This document shows, piece after piece, positions 20,292-29,691 of a stretch of 64,000 bases of DNA. The notes beneath the pieces are model-generated. The model was not told the origin of the DNA. It did no database searches and saw nothing but the letters and a program-made list of their open reading frames with translations. Position 1 is the first letter of the stretch. Each line of letters starts with the position of its first letter. Origin of the DNA: Hyphomicrobiales bacterium (GTDB lineage Bacteria > Pseudomonadota > Alphaproteobacteria > Rhizobiales > Rhizobiaceae); contig UBNV01000006.1 of NCBI GenBank assembly GCA_900466945.1, forward strand, positions 633,699-697,698, written 5' to 3'. Made by a program: the position numbers and the translations under genes.

Positions 20292-21614
20292 ATGCGTCTG
20301 TCGCGCTACTTCATGCCGATCCTGAAGGAAAATCCCAAGGAAGCCGAGATCGTTTCCCACCGCCTGATGCTGCGGACGGGCATGATCCGCCAGCAGAGCC
20401 AGGGGATCTATTCCTGGCTGCCGCTCGGCAAGCGCGTGCTCGACAAGGTTAACGCCATCATCCGCGAAGAGCAGAACCGCGCCGGTGCCATCGAGCTCTC
20501 CATGCCGACCCTCCAGTCGGCCGAGCTCTGGCAGGAAAGCGGTCGCTACGAGGATTACGGCAAGGAAATGCTGCGCATCCGCGACCGGCAGGACCGCCCC
20601 ATGCTCTATGGCCCGACCAACGAAGAGATGATCACCGACATCTTCCGTTCGTCGGTCAAGTCCTACAAGAGCCTGCCGCTCAATCTCTACCATATCCAGC
20701 TGAAGTTCCGTGACGAGATCCGTCCCCGCTTCGGCACCATGCGCTCGCGCGAATTTCTGATGAAGGATGCATATTCCTTCGACCTGACCCAGGCCGATGC
20801 AATCCACTCCTACAACAAGATGTTCGTCGCTTACCTGCGGACCTTCGATCGCCTTGGCCTGCGCGCCATTCCAATGCGCGCCGATACAGGCCCGATCGGC
20901 GGCAATCACAGCCATGAATTCATCATTCTGGCCGATACCGGTGAATCGGAAGTCTTCTGCCACAAGAGCTTCGTTGATTTCGACATTCCCTCCGTCGATA
21001 CCGACTTTGACAACGTCGACGGTCTGCAGTCGATCTTCGATAAATGGACCTCGGTCTATGCCGCGACGTCAGAAATGCATGACGAGGCAGCTTTCGATAC
21101 GATCGCGGACGGCGATCGCCTGTCGGCCCGCGGCATCGAGGTGGGCCACATCTTCTATTTCGGCACGAAATATTCTGAGCCAATGGGCGCCAAGGTTCAG
21201 GGTCCCGACGGCAAGGAACACCTCGTCCATATGGGTTCCTACGGCATTGGCCCGACGCGCCTTGTTCCCGCCATCATCGAAGCCTCGCATGACGACAACG
21301 GAATCATCTGGCCGGCCTCGGTCGCGCCCTTCGATGCCGTCGTGATCAACATGAAGCCGGGCGACGAAGGCTGCGATACTACCTGCGATCGGCTCTATGT
21401 CGCCCTGCAGAACGCCGGCAAGGATGTGCTCTACGACGATACTGATGATCGCGCCGGTACCAAGTTTGCGACCGCCGATCTGATCGGCGTTCCGGTTCAG
21501 GTGATCGCTGGTCCGAGGGCAGTCGCGGCTGGTGAGGTCGAGCTCAAGGATCGCAAGACCGGCGCTCGCGAGACCCTGACCATCGAAGCGGCGATCAACA
21601 AGCTGACGGCTTGA
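20292..21614 (+). CDS. proS: prolyl-tRNA synthetase
   Basis: Class II aminoacyl-tRNA synthetase (440 aa) that charges tRNA-Pro. The short form without the editing insertion is normal in alphaproteobacteria. Motif 2 ([25 protein letters not shown], read in parts) and motif 3 ([16 protein letters not shown], about 316-331) are intact, and the C-terminal anticodon-binding domain follows. The ATG at 20292 gives the family N terminus [13 protein letters not shown]. First gene of a likely proS-lolC-lolD transcript. Confidence 0.96.
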   Translation: MRLSRYFMPILKENPKEAEIVSHRLMLRTGMIRQQSQGIYSWLPLGKRVLDKVNAIIREEQNRAGAIELSMPTLQSAELWQESGRYEDYGKEMLRIRDRQDRPMLYGPTNEEMITDIFRSSVKSYKSLPLNLYHIQLKFRDEIRPRFGTMRSREFLMKDAYSFDLTQADAIHSYNKMFVAYLRTFDRLGLRAIPMRADTGPIGGNHSHEFIILADTGESEVFCHKSFVDFDIPSVDTDFDNVDGLQSIFDKWTSVYAATSEMHDEAAFDTIADGDRLSARGIEVGHIFYFGTKYSEPMGAKVQGPDGKEHLVHMGSYGIGPTRLVPAIIEASHDDNGIIWPASVAPFDAVVINMKPGDEGCDTTCDRLYVALQNAGKDVLYDDTDDRAGTKFATADLIGVPVQVIAGPRAVAAGEVELKDRKTGARETLTIEAAINKLTA

Positions 21615-21682
21615 GGCATAAGAAGCGTCAGCCGACGAGAAGTTGGGTGACCGAGACCGTGATCCCGAGGCAAGGAGAGACC

Positions 21683-22990
21683 ATGGCGACGACGGCCGCT
21701 GGCAACGAGACGGCAGCAACCGGCAAGGCAGCATCCGCGCGTGCCTTTTCCGGCTTCGAGCGGATGGTGGCATGGCGCTATCTCCGTGCCCGGCGCAAGG
21801 AAGCCTTCATTTCCGTGATCGCGGGCTTCTCCTTCATTGGCATCATGCTCGGCGTCGCCACGCTGATCATCGTCATGGCCGTGATGAACGGTTTCCGTAC
21901 GGAACTTGTCTCGCGCATCCTCGGCATCAATGGCCACATGATCGTCCAGGCGGTCGACCAGCCATTGAGCGATTACGCCGGCCTTGCCGAGCGCTTCGCC
22001 GCCGTGCCCGGCGTCACCATGGCGCTGCCTTTGGTCGAGGGCCAGACGCTGGCCTCCGGCCGCGAAGGCGCCGGCACCGGCGCTCTGGTGCGCGGCATTC
22101 GCCCGGATGATCTCACCAAGCTCTCGGTCGTCTCGTCCAACATCCGCTCCGGCGACATGGTCGGCTTCGCCACGGGGCAGGGCGTGCTGATAGGCTCACG
22201 CATGGCGGCCCAGCTCGGTCTCTCTGCCGGCGATACGATCACGCTCGTCTCCCCCGAAGGCGACGTGACACCGCTCGGCGTCAACCCGCGCGTCAAATCC
22301 TATCCCGTCTCGGGCATCTTCGAGATCGGCATGTCGGAATATGACGCTTCGATCATCTATATGCCGCTCGAGGAATCGCAGCTCTATTTCAACGTCGAGG
22401 GCATCGTCCAATCGATTGAGCTCTTCATCTCAGATCCGGATGCCGTGGACGAGCTGCGCCCATTGATCGAGGAAGCCGCCGGTCGTCAGATCTTCCTGAC
22501 CGACTGGCGCCAGCGCAACCAGACCTTCTTTTCGGCGCTGCAGGTCGAGCGGAACGTCATGTTCATGATCCTGACGCTGATCGTTCTCGTCGCCGCCCTC
22601 AACATCATCTCCGGCCTCATCATGCTGGTGAAAGACAAGGCGAGCGACATCGCGATCCTGCGCACCATGGGCGCGACATCAGGGGCGATCATGCGCATCT
22701 TCTTCATGACGGGCGCCGCGATCGGCACGGTCGGAACTATGGCCGGCGTCGCCCTGGGTGTCATCGTCTGTCTCAACATTGAGAGCATTCGCCAATTCTT
22801 CTCCTGGGTTTCGGGGACCGTACTTTTCGATCCCGAGCTTTACTTCCTGAGCCAGCTGCCGGCGGACATGAACATGAGCGAGACGATCTCGGTGGTCGTC
22901 ATGGCGCTCAGCCTGTCCTTCATGGCCACCATCTTCCCGGCCTGGCGGGCCTCGCGTCTGGATCCCGTCCAGGCCCTGCGTTACGAATGA
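21683..22990 (+). CDS. lolC: lipoprotein-releasing ABC transporter permease, LolC/LolE type
   Basis: Inner-membrane subunit (435 aa) that releases outer-membrane lipoproteins from the membrane to the carrier LolA. The layout is typical: one N-terminal transmembrane helix (about 48-75), a large periplasmic MacB-like domain, then three helices of the FtsX domain (about 292-415). Alphaproteobacteria usually have a single LolC/E-like protein acting as homodimer. The ATG at 21683 follows AAGGAGAG; an upstream in-frame TTG at 21611 overlaps the proS stop and is less likely. The stop overlaps the lolD start (ATGA). Confidence 0.93.
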   Translation: MATTAAGNETAATGKAASARAFSGFERMVAWRYLRARRKEAFISVIAGFSFIGIMLGVATLIIVMAVMNGFRTELVSRILGINGHMIVQAVDQPLSDYAGLAERFAAVPGVTMALPLVEGQTLASGREGAGTGALVRGIRPDDLTKLSVVSSNIRSGDMVGFATGQGVLIGSRMAAQLGLSAGDTITLVSPEGDVTPLGVNPRVKSYPVSGIFEIGMSEYDASIIYMPLEESQLYFNVEGIVQSIELFISDPDAVDELRPLIEEAAGRQIFLTDWRQRNQTFFSALQVERNVMFMILTLIVLVAALNIISGLIMLVKDKASDIAILRTMGATSGAIMRIFFMTGAAIGTVGTMAGVALGVIVCLNIESIRQFFSWVSGTVLFDPELYFLSQLPADMNMSETISVVVMALSLSFMATIFPAWRASRLDPVQALRYE

Positions 22991-23694
22991 GGATGCCGAA
23001 CCCCATGGCAAAAGACGTGGTTCTATCGCTTGCCGGCATCGATCGCCATTACGGCCAAGGCGAGACTGTGCTTTCGATTTTGAAAGGCGCGGATTTCACC
23101 CTGCGAACGGGCGAGACCGTGGCTCTGGTCGCACCGTCCGGCACCGGCAAATCGACGCTACTGCATGTTGCCGGCCTGCTGGAACATCCCGATGGCGGTG
23201 AAGTGACCGTCGGCGGCGTTGCCTGCCAGGATCTCGGCGACGAGGAGCGCACGGCAATCCGCCGCAAGTCGGTCGGCTTCGTCTACCAGTTCCACCATCT
23301 CCTGCCAGAGTTCTCCGCGCTGGAAAACGTGATGATGCCCCAGCTGATTGCCGGCTTGTCCAAGCCGGAAGCGGCCGAGCGGGCCAAGCAACTCCTCGAC
23401 TATATGCGCGTCGGCCATCGCGCCGACCACCGCCCGGCCGAGCTGTCCGGTGGTGAGCAGCAGCGCGTGGCGATCGCGCGTGCCGTTGCCAATGCGCCGC
23501 TGGTTCTGCTCGCCGACGAACCCACCGGCAATCTCGACCCTGAGACCGCGAGCTATGTCTTCTCAGCCCTCGAAGCACTGGTCCGCCAGTCGGGCCTCTC
23601 GGCGATGATCGCGACCCACAATCACGACATCGCTCGGCGGATGGACCGCTGCGTGACCCTGGTGGACGGCAAGGTCGTCGAATTCGAGGTCTAA
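22987..23694 (+). CDS. lolD: lipoprotein-releasing ABC transporter ATPase LolD
   Basis: ABC ATPase (235 aa) that powers the LolC/E permease. Walker A is APSGTGKST (49-57), the signature is LSGGEQQR (153-160) and Walker B is [12 protein letters not shown] (173-184), followed by the H-loop ATHNHD. The first Walker A residue is Ala instead of Gly, a tolerated change. The ATG at 22987 overlaps the lolC stop; a second ATG at 23005 (MAKDVV) is a possible alternative. A strong terminator follows at 23724. Confidence 0.95.
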   Translation: MRMPNPMAKDVVLSLAGIDRHYGQGETVLSILKGADFTLRTGETVALVAPSGTGKSTLLHVAGLLEHPDGGEVTVGGVACQDLGDEERTAIRRKSVGFVYQFHHLLPEFSALENVMMPQLIAGLSKPEAAERAKQLLDYMRVGHRADHRPAELSGGEQQRVAIARAVANAPLVLLADEPTGNLDPETASYVFSALEALVRQSGLSAMIATHNHDIARRMDRCVTLVDGKVVEFEV

Positions 23695-23723
23695 CCTCAC
23701 ACTCCAACTTTGTGCCTTCTTGA

Positions 23724-23764
23724 ACCTCGGCGGAAATTGTTCCGCCGAGGTGCACGGTTTTTTT
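23724..23764 (+). terminator. intrinsic terminator after lolD
   Basis: 12-bp perfect stem (23724-23735 with 23740-23751, arms containing CCTCGGCGGAA and TTCCGCCGAGG) with a 4-base loop, then six bases and a run of seven T (23758-23764). It closes the proS-lolCD unit and separates it from the SOS promoter that begins four bases later. Confidence 0.8.
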
Positions 23765-23767
23765 GGG

Positions 23768-23796
23768 TTGACATTGGAACAAGAGAAGAACAAAAT
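23768..23796 (+). promoter_or_regulatory. promoter with LexA (SOS) box
   Basis: Perfect TTGACA (23768-23773), 17-base spacer, CAAAAT (23791-23796). Inside the spacer and touching the -10 element is GAAC-AAGAGAA-GAAC (23777-23791), a perfect match to the alphaproteobacterial LexA direct repeat GAAC-N7-GAAC. LexA bound here would block RNA polymerase. The expected transcript begins near 23803 and leads straight into the small gene at 23825. Confidence 0.82.
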
Positions 23797-23824
23797 AAAA
23801 ACATAAAGGGACAAGGAGCCAGAA

Positions 23825-23911
23825 ATGACCGAAATTCTTCGTGACGTTGCTGCATTTGCCTCGATGGCCGTGTTCGTATCCAGCATGACCCTGCTGATGA
23901 TGGCCCTCTGA
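23825..23911 (+). CDS. SOS-controlled 28-aa membrane peptide (SidA-like in design)
   Basis: A 28-residue protein with a short polar N terminus (MTEILRD) and one hydrophobic segment from residue 8 to the end, enough for a single transmembrane helix. It has a strong AAGGAG ribosome site (23812-23817) eight bases before the ATG and its own promoter with a LexA box. In Caulobacter the 29-aa SOS peptide SidA inhibits division through FtsW; the size, membrane segment and control agree, but no sequence homology is claimed. It lies 115 bases upstream of dnaE and could be cotranscribed with it. Being so short it is easily missed by gene finders. Confidence 0.78.
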   Translation: MTEILRDVAAFASMAVFVSSMTLLMMAL

Positions 23912-24026
23912 AATCTTCGGGCGGCAAAGCTGGTGAGGAAGGCTTTGCCGCACGACTTCTTTCTGGACTTCGCAACCGCAAAAGCCGAAAATCCCGACCG
24001 ATTCAGACAGTCAGGGAAGAAGCGGT

Positions 24027-27000
24027 ATGGGCGAACACAGCGTCGACGACCAGGCGACCAGTGTGACGGGCAATGGCCCGGGTTTCGTGCACCTGCGGGT
24101 GCATTCCGCCTATTCGCTTCTCGAAGGCGCGCTGCCACTGAAGAAGATCCTCGGCAAGGCTGTTGCCGACGACCAACCAGCGATTGCTGTCACCGACACC
24201 AACAATCTTTTTGTCGCGCTCGAATTCTCGCAGAAGGCGCTCGGCGATGGCATTCAGCCGATCATCGGCTGCCAGTTGTCGATCGACATGGAGGATTCTA
24301 CCGGCGAGAAGCGCGGCGGTAATGGCCACATGCCGGATCTGCCGGCCGTGGTGGTCCTGGCATCGGATGCCGGTGGCTACGAGCGTCTCGTCGACCTCGT
24401 AAGCCGGGCCTATCTCGGCGGCGATGCCGGCCAGCCGACCCATGTCAAACTCTCCTGGTTCGAGGAGAGCGGTACCGAAGGTCTGATCGTGCTGACGGGC
24501 GCGGGCGGTGGGCCAATTGATCGTATTCTCAAGGATGGCCACAAGGCCCAGGCCGAAAGCCGTCTTCTGTCCCTGAAGCGCCTGTTCGGTGATCGCCTCT
24601 ATGTCGAGCTTCAGCGCCACGGCGATTATGATCGCACGCATGAGCGCCGTATGGTCCAGCTTGCCTATGAGCACGACCTTCCGCTGGTCGCAACGAACGA
24701 AGCCTTCTTCCCGGCGCGTGACGACTACGACGCCCATGATGCCCTTATGGCCGTGGCCCACAATGCCATTGTCTCCAACGACGACCGCTTCCGCCTCACG
24801 CCGGACCACTATCTGAAGAGCAGGGCGGACATGATGAAGCTCTTCGCCGATCTGCCGGAGGCGCTGGAGAATTCGGTCGAAATCGCCCGTCGCTGCTCCT
24901 TCGTGCTCGACACCCGCAAGCCGATCCTGCCGCGCTTCACCGGCGGCAGCGACGATCCGGAAGAAGCCGAGCGCGAGGAAGCGCTCGAATTGCGCCGCCA
25001 GGCGGAGGAGGGGCTCGATCACCGTCTCGCCGCCCTCGGCATGGCGCCTGGCTACGAAGAGAAGGAATATCGCGACCGCCTGGAATTTGAGCTCTCGGTT
25101 ATCGAGCGCATGAAGTTCCCCGGCTACTTCCTGATCGTTGCCGACTTCATCAAATGGGCAAAGCAGCATGACATTCCCGTCGGCCCTGGCCGTGGTTCGG
25201 GTGCAGGCTCACTGGTCGCCTATGCGCTGACTATTACCGATGTCGACCCCTTGCGCTTCTCGCTGCTCTTCGAACGCTTCCTCAATCCGGAACGCGTCTC
25301 GATGCCCGACTTCGACATCGACTTCTGCCAGGAGCGCCGCGAAGAGGTCATTCGCTACGTGCAGAAGAAATACGGCCGCGAGCAGGTCGGGCAGATCATC
25401 ACCTTTGGATCGCTGCAGGCCCGCGCCGCCCTGCGCGACGTCGGCCGCGTGCTTGAAATGTCCTATGGACAGGTCGACAAGATCTGCAAGCTCGTGCCGA
25501 ACAATCCGGCCAACCCGACGCCCCTCTCCAAGGCGATCGAGGAAGAACCCAAGCTGCAGGAGGCCGCCGCCGAAGAGCCGGTTGTCGCGCGTCTTCTCGA
25601 AATCGCCCAGAAGATCGAGGGCCTTTACCGCCACGCCTCAACCCACGCCGCCGGTATCGTCATCGGTGACCGCCCGCTGTCGAAGCTGGTGCCGATGTAT
25701 CGCGATCCGCGCTCCGACATGCCGGTCACCCAGTTCAACATGAAATGGGTCGAGCAGGCAGGCCTGGTGAAGTTCGACTTTCTTGGCCTGAAGACGCTCA
25801 CGGTGTTGAAGACCGCCGTCGATTTCGTGCAGGAGCAGCGCGGCCATAAGGTCGATCTCGCGGCCATTCCGCTCGATGACGTCAAGACCTACGAGATGCT
25901 GTCGCGCGGCGAAACGGTCGGCGTCTTCCAGGTGGAAAGTGCCGGCATGCGCAAGGCCCTCATCGGCATGCGCCCCGACTGCATCGAGGACATCATCGCG
26001 CTGGTGGCGCTTTATCGCCCGGGCCCGATGGAGAACATCCCGGTCTACAACGCCCGCAAACACGGGGAAGAAGAAGTCGCCTCCATCCATCCGAAGATCG
26101 ACTATCTGCTCAAGGAAACCCAGGGCGTCATCGTCTACCAGGAACAGGTCATGCAGATCGCGCAGGTCCTATCGGGTTATTCGCTCGGCGAAGCCGACCT
26201 TTTGCGCCGCGCCATGGGTAAGAAGATCAAGGCGGAGATGGACCAGCAGTCGGCACGTTTCGTCGACGGCGCAATGAAGAATGGCGTCTCGAAGCCGCAG
26301 GCCAACAACATCTTCGAACTGCTGGCCAAGTTCGCCAACTACGGCTTCAACAAGTCCCACGCCGCCGCCTACGCCATCGTCTCCTACCAGACGGCCTATA
26401 TGAAGGCGCATTATCCGGTCGAGTTCTTGGCCGCGTCAATGACACTCGACATGTCGAACACCGAAAAGCTGGTGGACTTCCGCCAGGACGCCGGGCGCCT
26501 CGGCATCGAGGTCGTGCCGCCGTCGGTTCAGACCTCGTACCGTCACTTCCAGACAGGTCCGAACCGCATCTATTACGCGCTCGCCGCCCTCAAGGGGGTC
26601 GGTGAAGGTGCCGTCGATCACATCGTCGAGGTGCGCGGGGACAAGCCCTTCGAGAGCATCGAGGATTTCTGCCTCAGGATCGACCCTAAACAGATCAACC
26701 GCCGCGTCTTCGAAAGCCTGATCGCCGCCGGCGCCTTCGACTGCTTCGGTCGCGACCGCGCCGAACTGGTTGGCAGCATCGACCGGATCATGGGCTATGC
26801 TCAGCGCGCCCAGGAAAATGCCGTCAGCGGCCAGTCCGACATGTTCGGCTCCGGCGGCGCAAGCGGGCCCGAGCGGATCGCCTTTGCACCCTATACACCC
26901 TGGCTTTCCTCGGAAAAGCTGATGCGCGAATTCCAGGTGCTCGGCTTCTACCTCTCCGCCCATCCGCTCGACGCGTACAGAGACCTGCTCGACAAGCTCC

Positions 27001-27527
27001 GTGTGCAGAACTTCGCCGATTTCTCCGTGGCCGTGAAACAGGGTGCTTCCGCGGGCCGTCTCGCCGGCACCGTCATCTCCCGCCAGGAGCGCAAGACCCG
27101 CACCGGCAACAAGATGGGCATCATCACCTTCTCGGATGCGTCTGGACAATATGAAGCCGTACTCTTCTCGGAAGGTCTCAACCAGTACCGCGACCTGCTC
27201 GAGGCGGGCAAATCGCTGGTGCTGACCGTCCAGGCCGAGGAGCGCCCCGAGGGCATCGGCCTGCGCGTCCAGACGGCTCAGTCGCTCGAAGAGCAGTCGA
27301 TCCGCATGCAGAAGGCCATGCGCGTCTATGTCAGGGATTCCGGTCCCCTGCGCGCGGTGGCAGCGCGCCTGAACGCCCGCGGCGACGGCCTCGTCTCCTT
27401 CATCGTCATAAAGGACGAGGGACAGCGCGAGATCGAGGTCGAGCTCACGGAACGCTTCCGCATCTCGCCGGAGATCGCTGCCGCTATGCGCTCAACGCCG
27501 GGCGTCCTCGACGTGGAGCTGGTGTAA
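24027..27527 (+). CDS. dnaE: DNA polymerase III subunit alpha
   Basis: Replicative DNA polymerase catalytic subunit (1166 aa). The N-terminal PHP domain begins VHLRVHSAYSLLEGALPL. The palm holds PDFDIDFC (catalytic Asp428 and Asp430 by alignment with the E. coli motif PDFDVDF) and the later helix-hairpin-helix and beta-clamp-binding regions follow; near the C terminus is an OB-fold (GTVISRQERKTRTGNKMGII, about 1012-1031). Length and motifs fit DnaE1, not the shorter SOS polymerase DnaE2. The stop is three bases from the convergent L,D-transpeptidase gene. Confidence 0.96.
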   Translation: MGEHSVDDQATSVTGNGPGFVHLRVHSAYSLLEGALPLKKILGKAVADDQPAIAVTDTNNLFVALEFSQKALGDGIQPIIGCQLSIDMEDSTGEKRGGNGHMPDLPAVVVLASDAGGYERLVDLVSRAYLGGDAGQPTHVKLSWFEESGTEGLIVLTGAGGGPIDRILKDGHKAQAESRLLSLKRLFGDRLYVELQRHGDYDRTHERRMVQLAYEHDLPLVATNEAFFPARDDYDAHDALMAVAHNAIVSNDDRFRLTPDHYLKSRADMMKLFADLPEALENSVEIARRCSFVLDTRKPILPRFTGGSDDPEEAEREEALELRRQAEEGLDHRLAALGMAPGYEEKEYRDRLEFELSVIERMKFPGYFLIVADFIKWAKQHDIPVGPGRGSGAGSLVAYALTITDVDPLRFSLLFERFLNPERVSMPDFDIDFCQERREEVIRYVQKKYGREQVGQIITFGSLQARAALRDVGRVLEMSYGQVDKICKLVPNNPANPTPLSKAIEEEPKLQEAAAEEPVVARLLEIAQKIEGLYRHASTHAAGIVIGDRPLSKLVPMYRDPRSDMPVTQFNMKWVEQAGLVKFDFLGLKTLTVLKTAVDFVQEQRGHKVDLAAIPLDDVKTYEMLSRGETVGVFQVESAGMRKALIGMRPDCIEDIIALVALYRPGPMENIPVYNARKHGEEEVASIHPKIDYLLKETQGVIVYQEQVMQIAQVLSGYSLGEADLLRRAMGKKIKAEMDQQSARFVDGAMKNGVSKPQANNIFELLAKFANYGFNKSHAAAYAIVSYQTAYMKAHYPVEFLAASMTLDMSNTEKLVDFRQDAGRLGIEVVPPSVQTSYRHFQTGPNRIYYALAALKGVGEGAVDHIVEVRGDKPFESIEDFCLRIDPKQINRRVFESLIAAGAFDCFGRDRAELVGSIDRIMGYAQRAQENAVSGQSDMFGSGGASGPERIAFAPYTPWLSSEKLMREFQVLGFYLSAHPLDAYRDLLDKLRVQNFADFSVAVKQGASAGRLAGTVISRQERKTRTGNKMGIITFSDASGQYEAVLFSEGLNQYRDLLEAGKSLVLTVQAEERPEGIGLRVQTAQSLEEQSIRMQKAMRVYVRDSGPLRAVAARLNARGDGLVSFIVIKDEGQREIEVELTERFRISPEIAAAMRSTPGVLDVELV

Positions 27528-27530
27528 GGA

Positions 27531-28763
27531 TCAGGCGCGCGGCTTCGGCCGCGTCACCGTAATGAAATCCGTGCCGTCACCGGTCTCCGGGCCGAGGCCG
27601 GTGTCCTGGATTGTGATTGACGAGCCTTCGCTGAGCATGGTCTCGATTCTTGCGCGCAACTCGTCCGGAATGACGATACGCGAGAGTGCGGCCTCGGCCG
27701 TGAAAACGGCGCGATCCTCGGCTGGCGTGGTGATGCCGAGCCGCTTCTGGGTCGCGGCAGCCAGATGGTCGTCCAGTGTCACGCCCCGCCACTCGGCTTG
27801 ACGCTTGAACCGATCGACGTGGGTCGCCTCGATGAAATGGGTGCCGAGCGCCTTTTCCGGCTCCTTGATGTCGACCGTTGCGGAAAAGAGCGGCCGAAAC
27901 TTCTGCCGGATCATCAACTGGCCCATCGGCGGATGGTCTTCGCCGGCTTGGCTGTAGAGTGCGGCGAGAAAGGGCTTCGACAGGATCTCGCCGTTCTTCT
28001 CGACCGCGTGTTTGTCCTTGAATGCCTTGATCGCCGCGATCGTTCGCGAGCCCAGCAACCCGTCCGGAATTCCGGCATCGAAGCCGACCTTGTTCAGGAG
28101 GCGCTGGACGTCAGTCGCGACATCGCGCTGTGTGCGTCGGGTGATCAGGATCCTGAGCGGCGGCGGTTCCTCGATCGTCAGCTTCGCTTCGGCCCCGCTG
28201 CGCGGCGGAACGGAGTTCATCGCCACTTCCACGGGCTTCAGGCTGGCTTCCACGCGGCCCGGGCGCAGCTCGACATCGGACAGCAGCCCGCCGTCGTCGA
28301 TCGGCAGTCTCGGCGTAAAGAGATTGGCATGCGTCACCTGGCGCGGCGTCACCGGAGCGTCGGTGATGATCACATGTGCCCCGCGCTCGGTCATGGAGAA
28401 TAGCGACTTTGCAAAGCCGTTCGGCAGGCGCACGCAGCCATGCGAGGCCGGATGGTTCGGGACCTTGCCCTCATGCAGCGCGATGCCGGACCATGTCAGG
28501 CGCTGCATGAAGGGCATGGGCGCGTTCGAATAGAGGTTGGACTCGTGATATTTGCGCTTCTCCAGGATCGAGAAGATGCCGGAGGGCGTCGTGTGCCCCG
28601 GCTTGCCGGTCGAGACCTTCGTCGTCGCGACAACCGTTTCACCGTCATAGACAGTGAGCGTCTGGTCCGTCTTAGAGACGAAGATCTGCAGGGGGCCGTC
28701 TGCGGCAAGCGCCGTGCTGGCCAGAAGGGAAAGGCTGAAGGCGATGGCGAAACGCTGGAACAT
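27531..28763 (-). CDS. L,D-transpeptidase (YkuD domain) with C-terminal peptidoglycan-binding-like domain
   Basis: Periplasmic enzyme (410 aa) that forms 3-3 crosslinks in peptidoglycan or attaches proteins to it. Residues 1-21 are a signal peptide ending in TALAA. The YkuD domain (about 24-135) has the catalytic motif with His97 and SHGCVR (Ser107, His108, Gly109, Cys110). Around 215-260 a PG_binding_1-like stretch (VQRLLNKVGFDAGIPDGLLGSRT, read in parts) is visible, and the remaining C terminus is unassigned. Rhizobia grow at the pole using many such enzymes. The gene converges on dnaE with a 3-base gap and no terminator between them. Confidence 0.9.
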   Translation of the reverse strand: MFQRFAIAFSLSLLASTALAADGPLQIFVSKTDQTLTVYDGETVVATTKVSTGKPGHTTPSGIFSILEKRKYHESNLYSNAPMPFMQRLTWSGIALHEGKVPNHPASHGCVRLPNGFAKSLFSMTERGAHVIITDAPVTPRQVTHANLFTPRLPIDDGGLLSDVELRPGRVEASLKPVEVAMNSVPPRSGAEAKLTIEEPPPLRILITRRTQRDVATDVQRLLNKVGFDAGIPDGLLGSRTIAAIKAFKDKHAVEKNGEILSKPFLAALYSQAGEDHPPMGQLMIRQKFRPLFSATVDIKEPEKALGTHFIEATHVDRFKRQAEWRGVTLDDHLAAATQKRLGITTPAEDRAVFTAEAALSRIVIPDELRARIETMLSEGSSITIQDTGLGPETGDGTDFITVTRPKPRA

Positions 28764-28901
28764 GGTCGACCACTTGGAACGCGAGACAAAGCTGCTGAAG
28801 TCTATGCGACGATGTTTAAGAAAAGTTTCGCAGTGGATCGGTGACCGCAGGCCGTCACGCGGCTGTGATCAAGTGTCCCCAGCTTTCCGTACCCATTGTG
28901 G

Positions 28902-29684
28902 CTACTCTGGACGCATGCGCAGCTGAGGGGAGGCGACGGCGAGAAGCAGGGCCGCAACCGGGAGCGAAAAGGCATGGCCGAGATGCTTGAAGCCCAGCGC
29001 GCCGATCAGTCCGCCGAGAAAAAACATGCCAACGATCGGGAGGAGGATGGAGAGCTTCCGGACATCCGTCACGATCGGCGGGTGGACGAGACGTCGCGCG
29101 ACCAGTCCATAGGCGAGCTTGCCCGTTTCGATCCCGATATCGGTGATCATACCCGTCAGATGGGTGGTGCGGATGCGCGCGCCGGAAATCTTGGTGATCG
29201 TCGCATTCTGCAGCCCCATGACGAAACACAGGAGCAGAGCGGTCGCCGACGCTGCGGCGGCCGGCGGAACCACGGCGCCGATCCCGGCAAAGGCGATCAA
29301 TAACCCGGACTCGAGCGCCAGCGGATAGGCGTATTGCTGGCGACGGGCATGCCGTCTCGCCCACTTGATGAGGATCGCCGAGCAGGCTGCGCCAACCGTG
29401 AAGCTCATCAGGAGCGCCAGACCCGAGCCCACAAGTCCGAAAACCCCGAGTGCGAGATTGTCGGCGATCGATGAGACGATACCCGTCATGTGCGATGTAT
29501 ACTGTCCGATCGCCAGGAAGCCGCCGGCATTGATCGCGCCGGCGACAAACGCGAGGATCATACCCAGCATCAGGTCGTTGTGCCGCATGCGCCTATGCGA
29601 GGCCGTCATTCGCAACAGCCGAAACCGGGCGGTCGGATGCGTCGGACGATGGCTCGGGTCTCTGCTGGCGGGCACTTGCGTCAC
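28902..29684 (-). CDS. DUF1275 (YoaK) family membrane protein
   Basis: A 260-aa integral membrane protein with about six transmembrane helices from residue 40 on. The phrases FVAGAINAGGFLAIGQYTSHMTGIVS and GLQNATITKISGARIRTTHLTGMITD (read in parts) are the DUF1275 signature. Function is unknown for the family. The GTG at 29684 follows AGGAG that lies in the last codons of dinB, only 7 bases away, so it is probably read from the dinB transcript and may be SOS-induced with it. A shorter start at residue 26 (MTASHRRM) is possible. Confidence 0.82.
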   Translation of the reverse strand: MTQVPASRDPSHRPTHPTARFRLLRMTASHRRMRHNDLMLGMILAFVAGAINAGGFLAIGQYTSHMTGIVSSIADNLALGVFGLVGSGLALLMSFTVGAACSAILIKWARRHARRQQYAYPLALESGLLIAFAGIGAVVPPAAAASATALLLCFVMGLQNATITKISGARIRTTHLTGMITDIGIETGKLAYGLVARRLVHPPIVTDVRKLSILLPIVGMFFLGGLIGALGFKHLGHAFSLPVAALLLAVASPQLRMRPE

Positions 29685-29691
29685 GGTTCCA

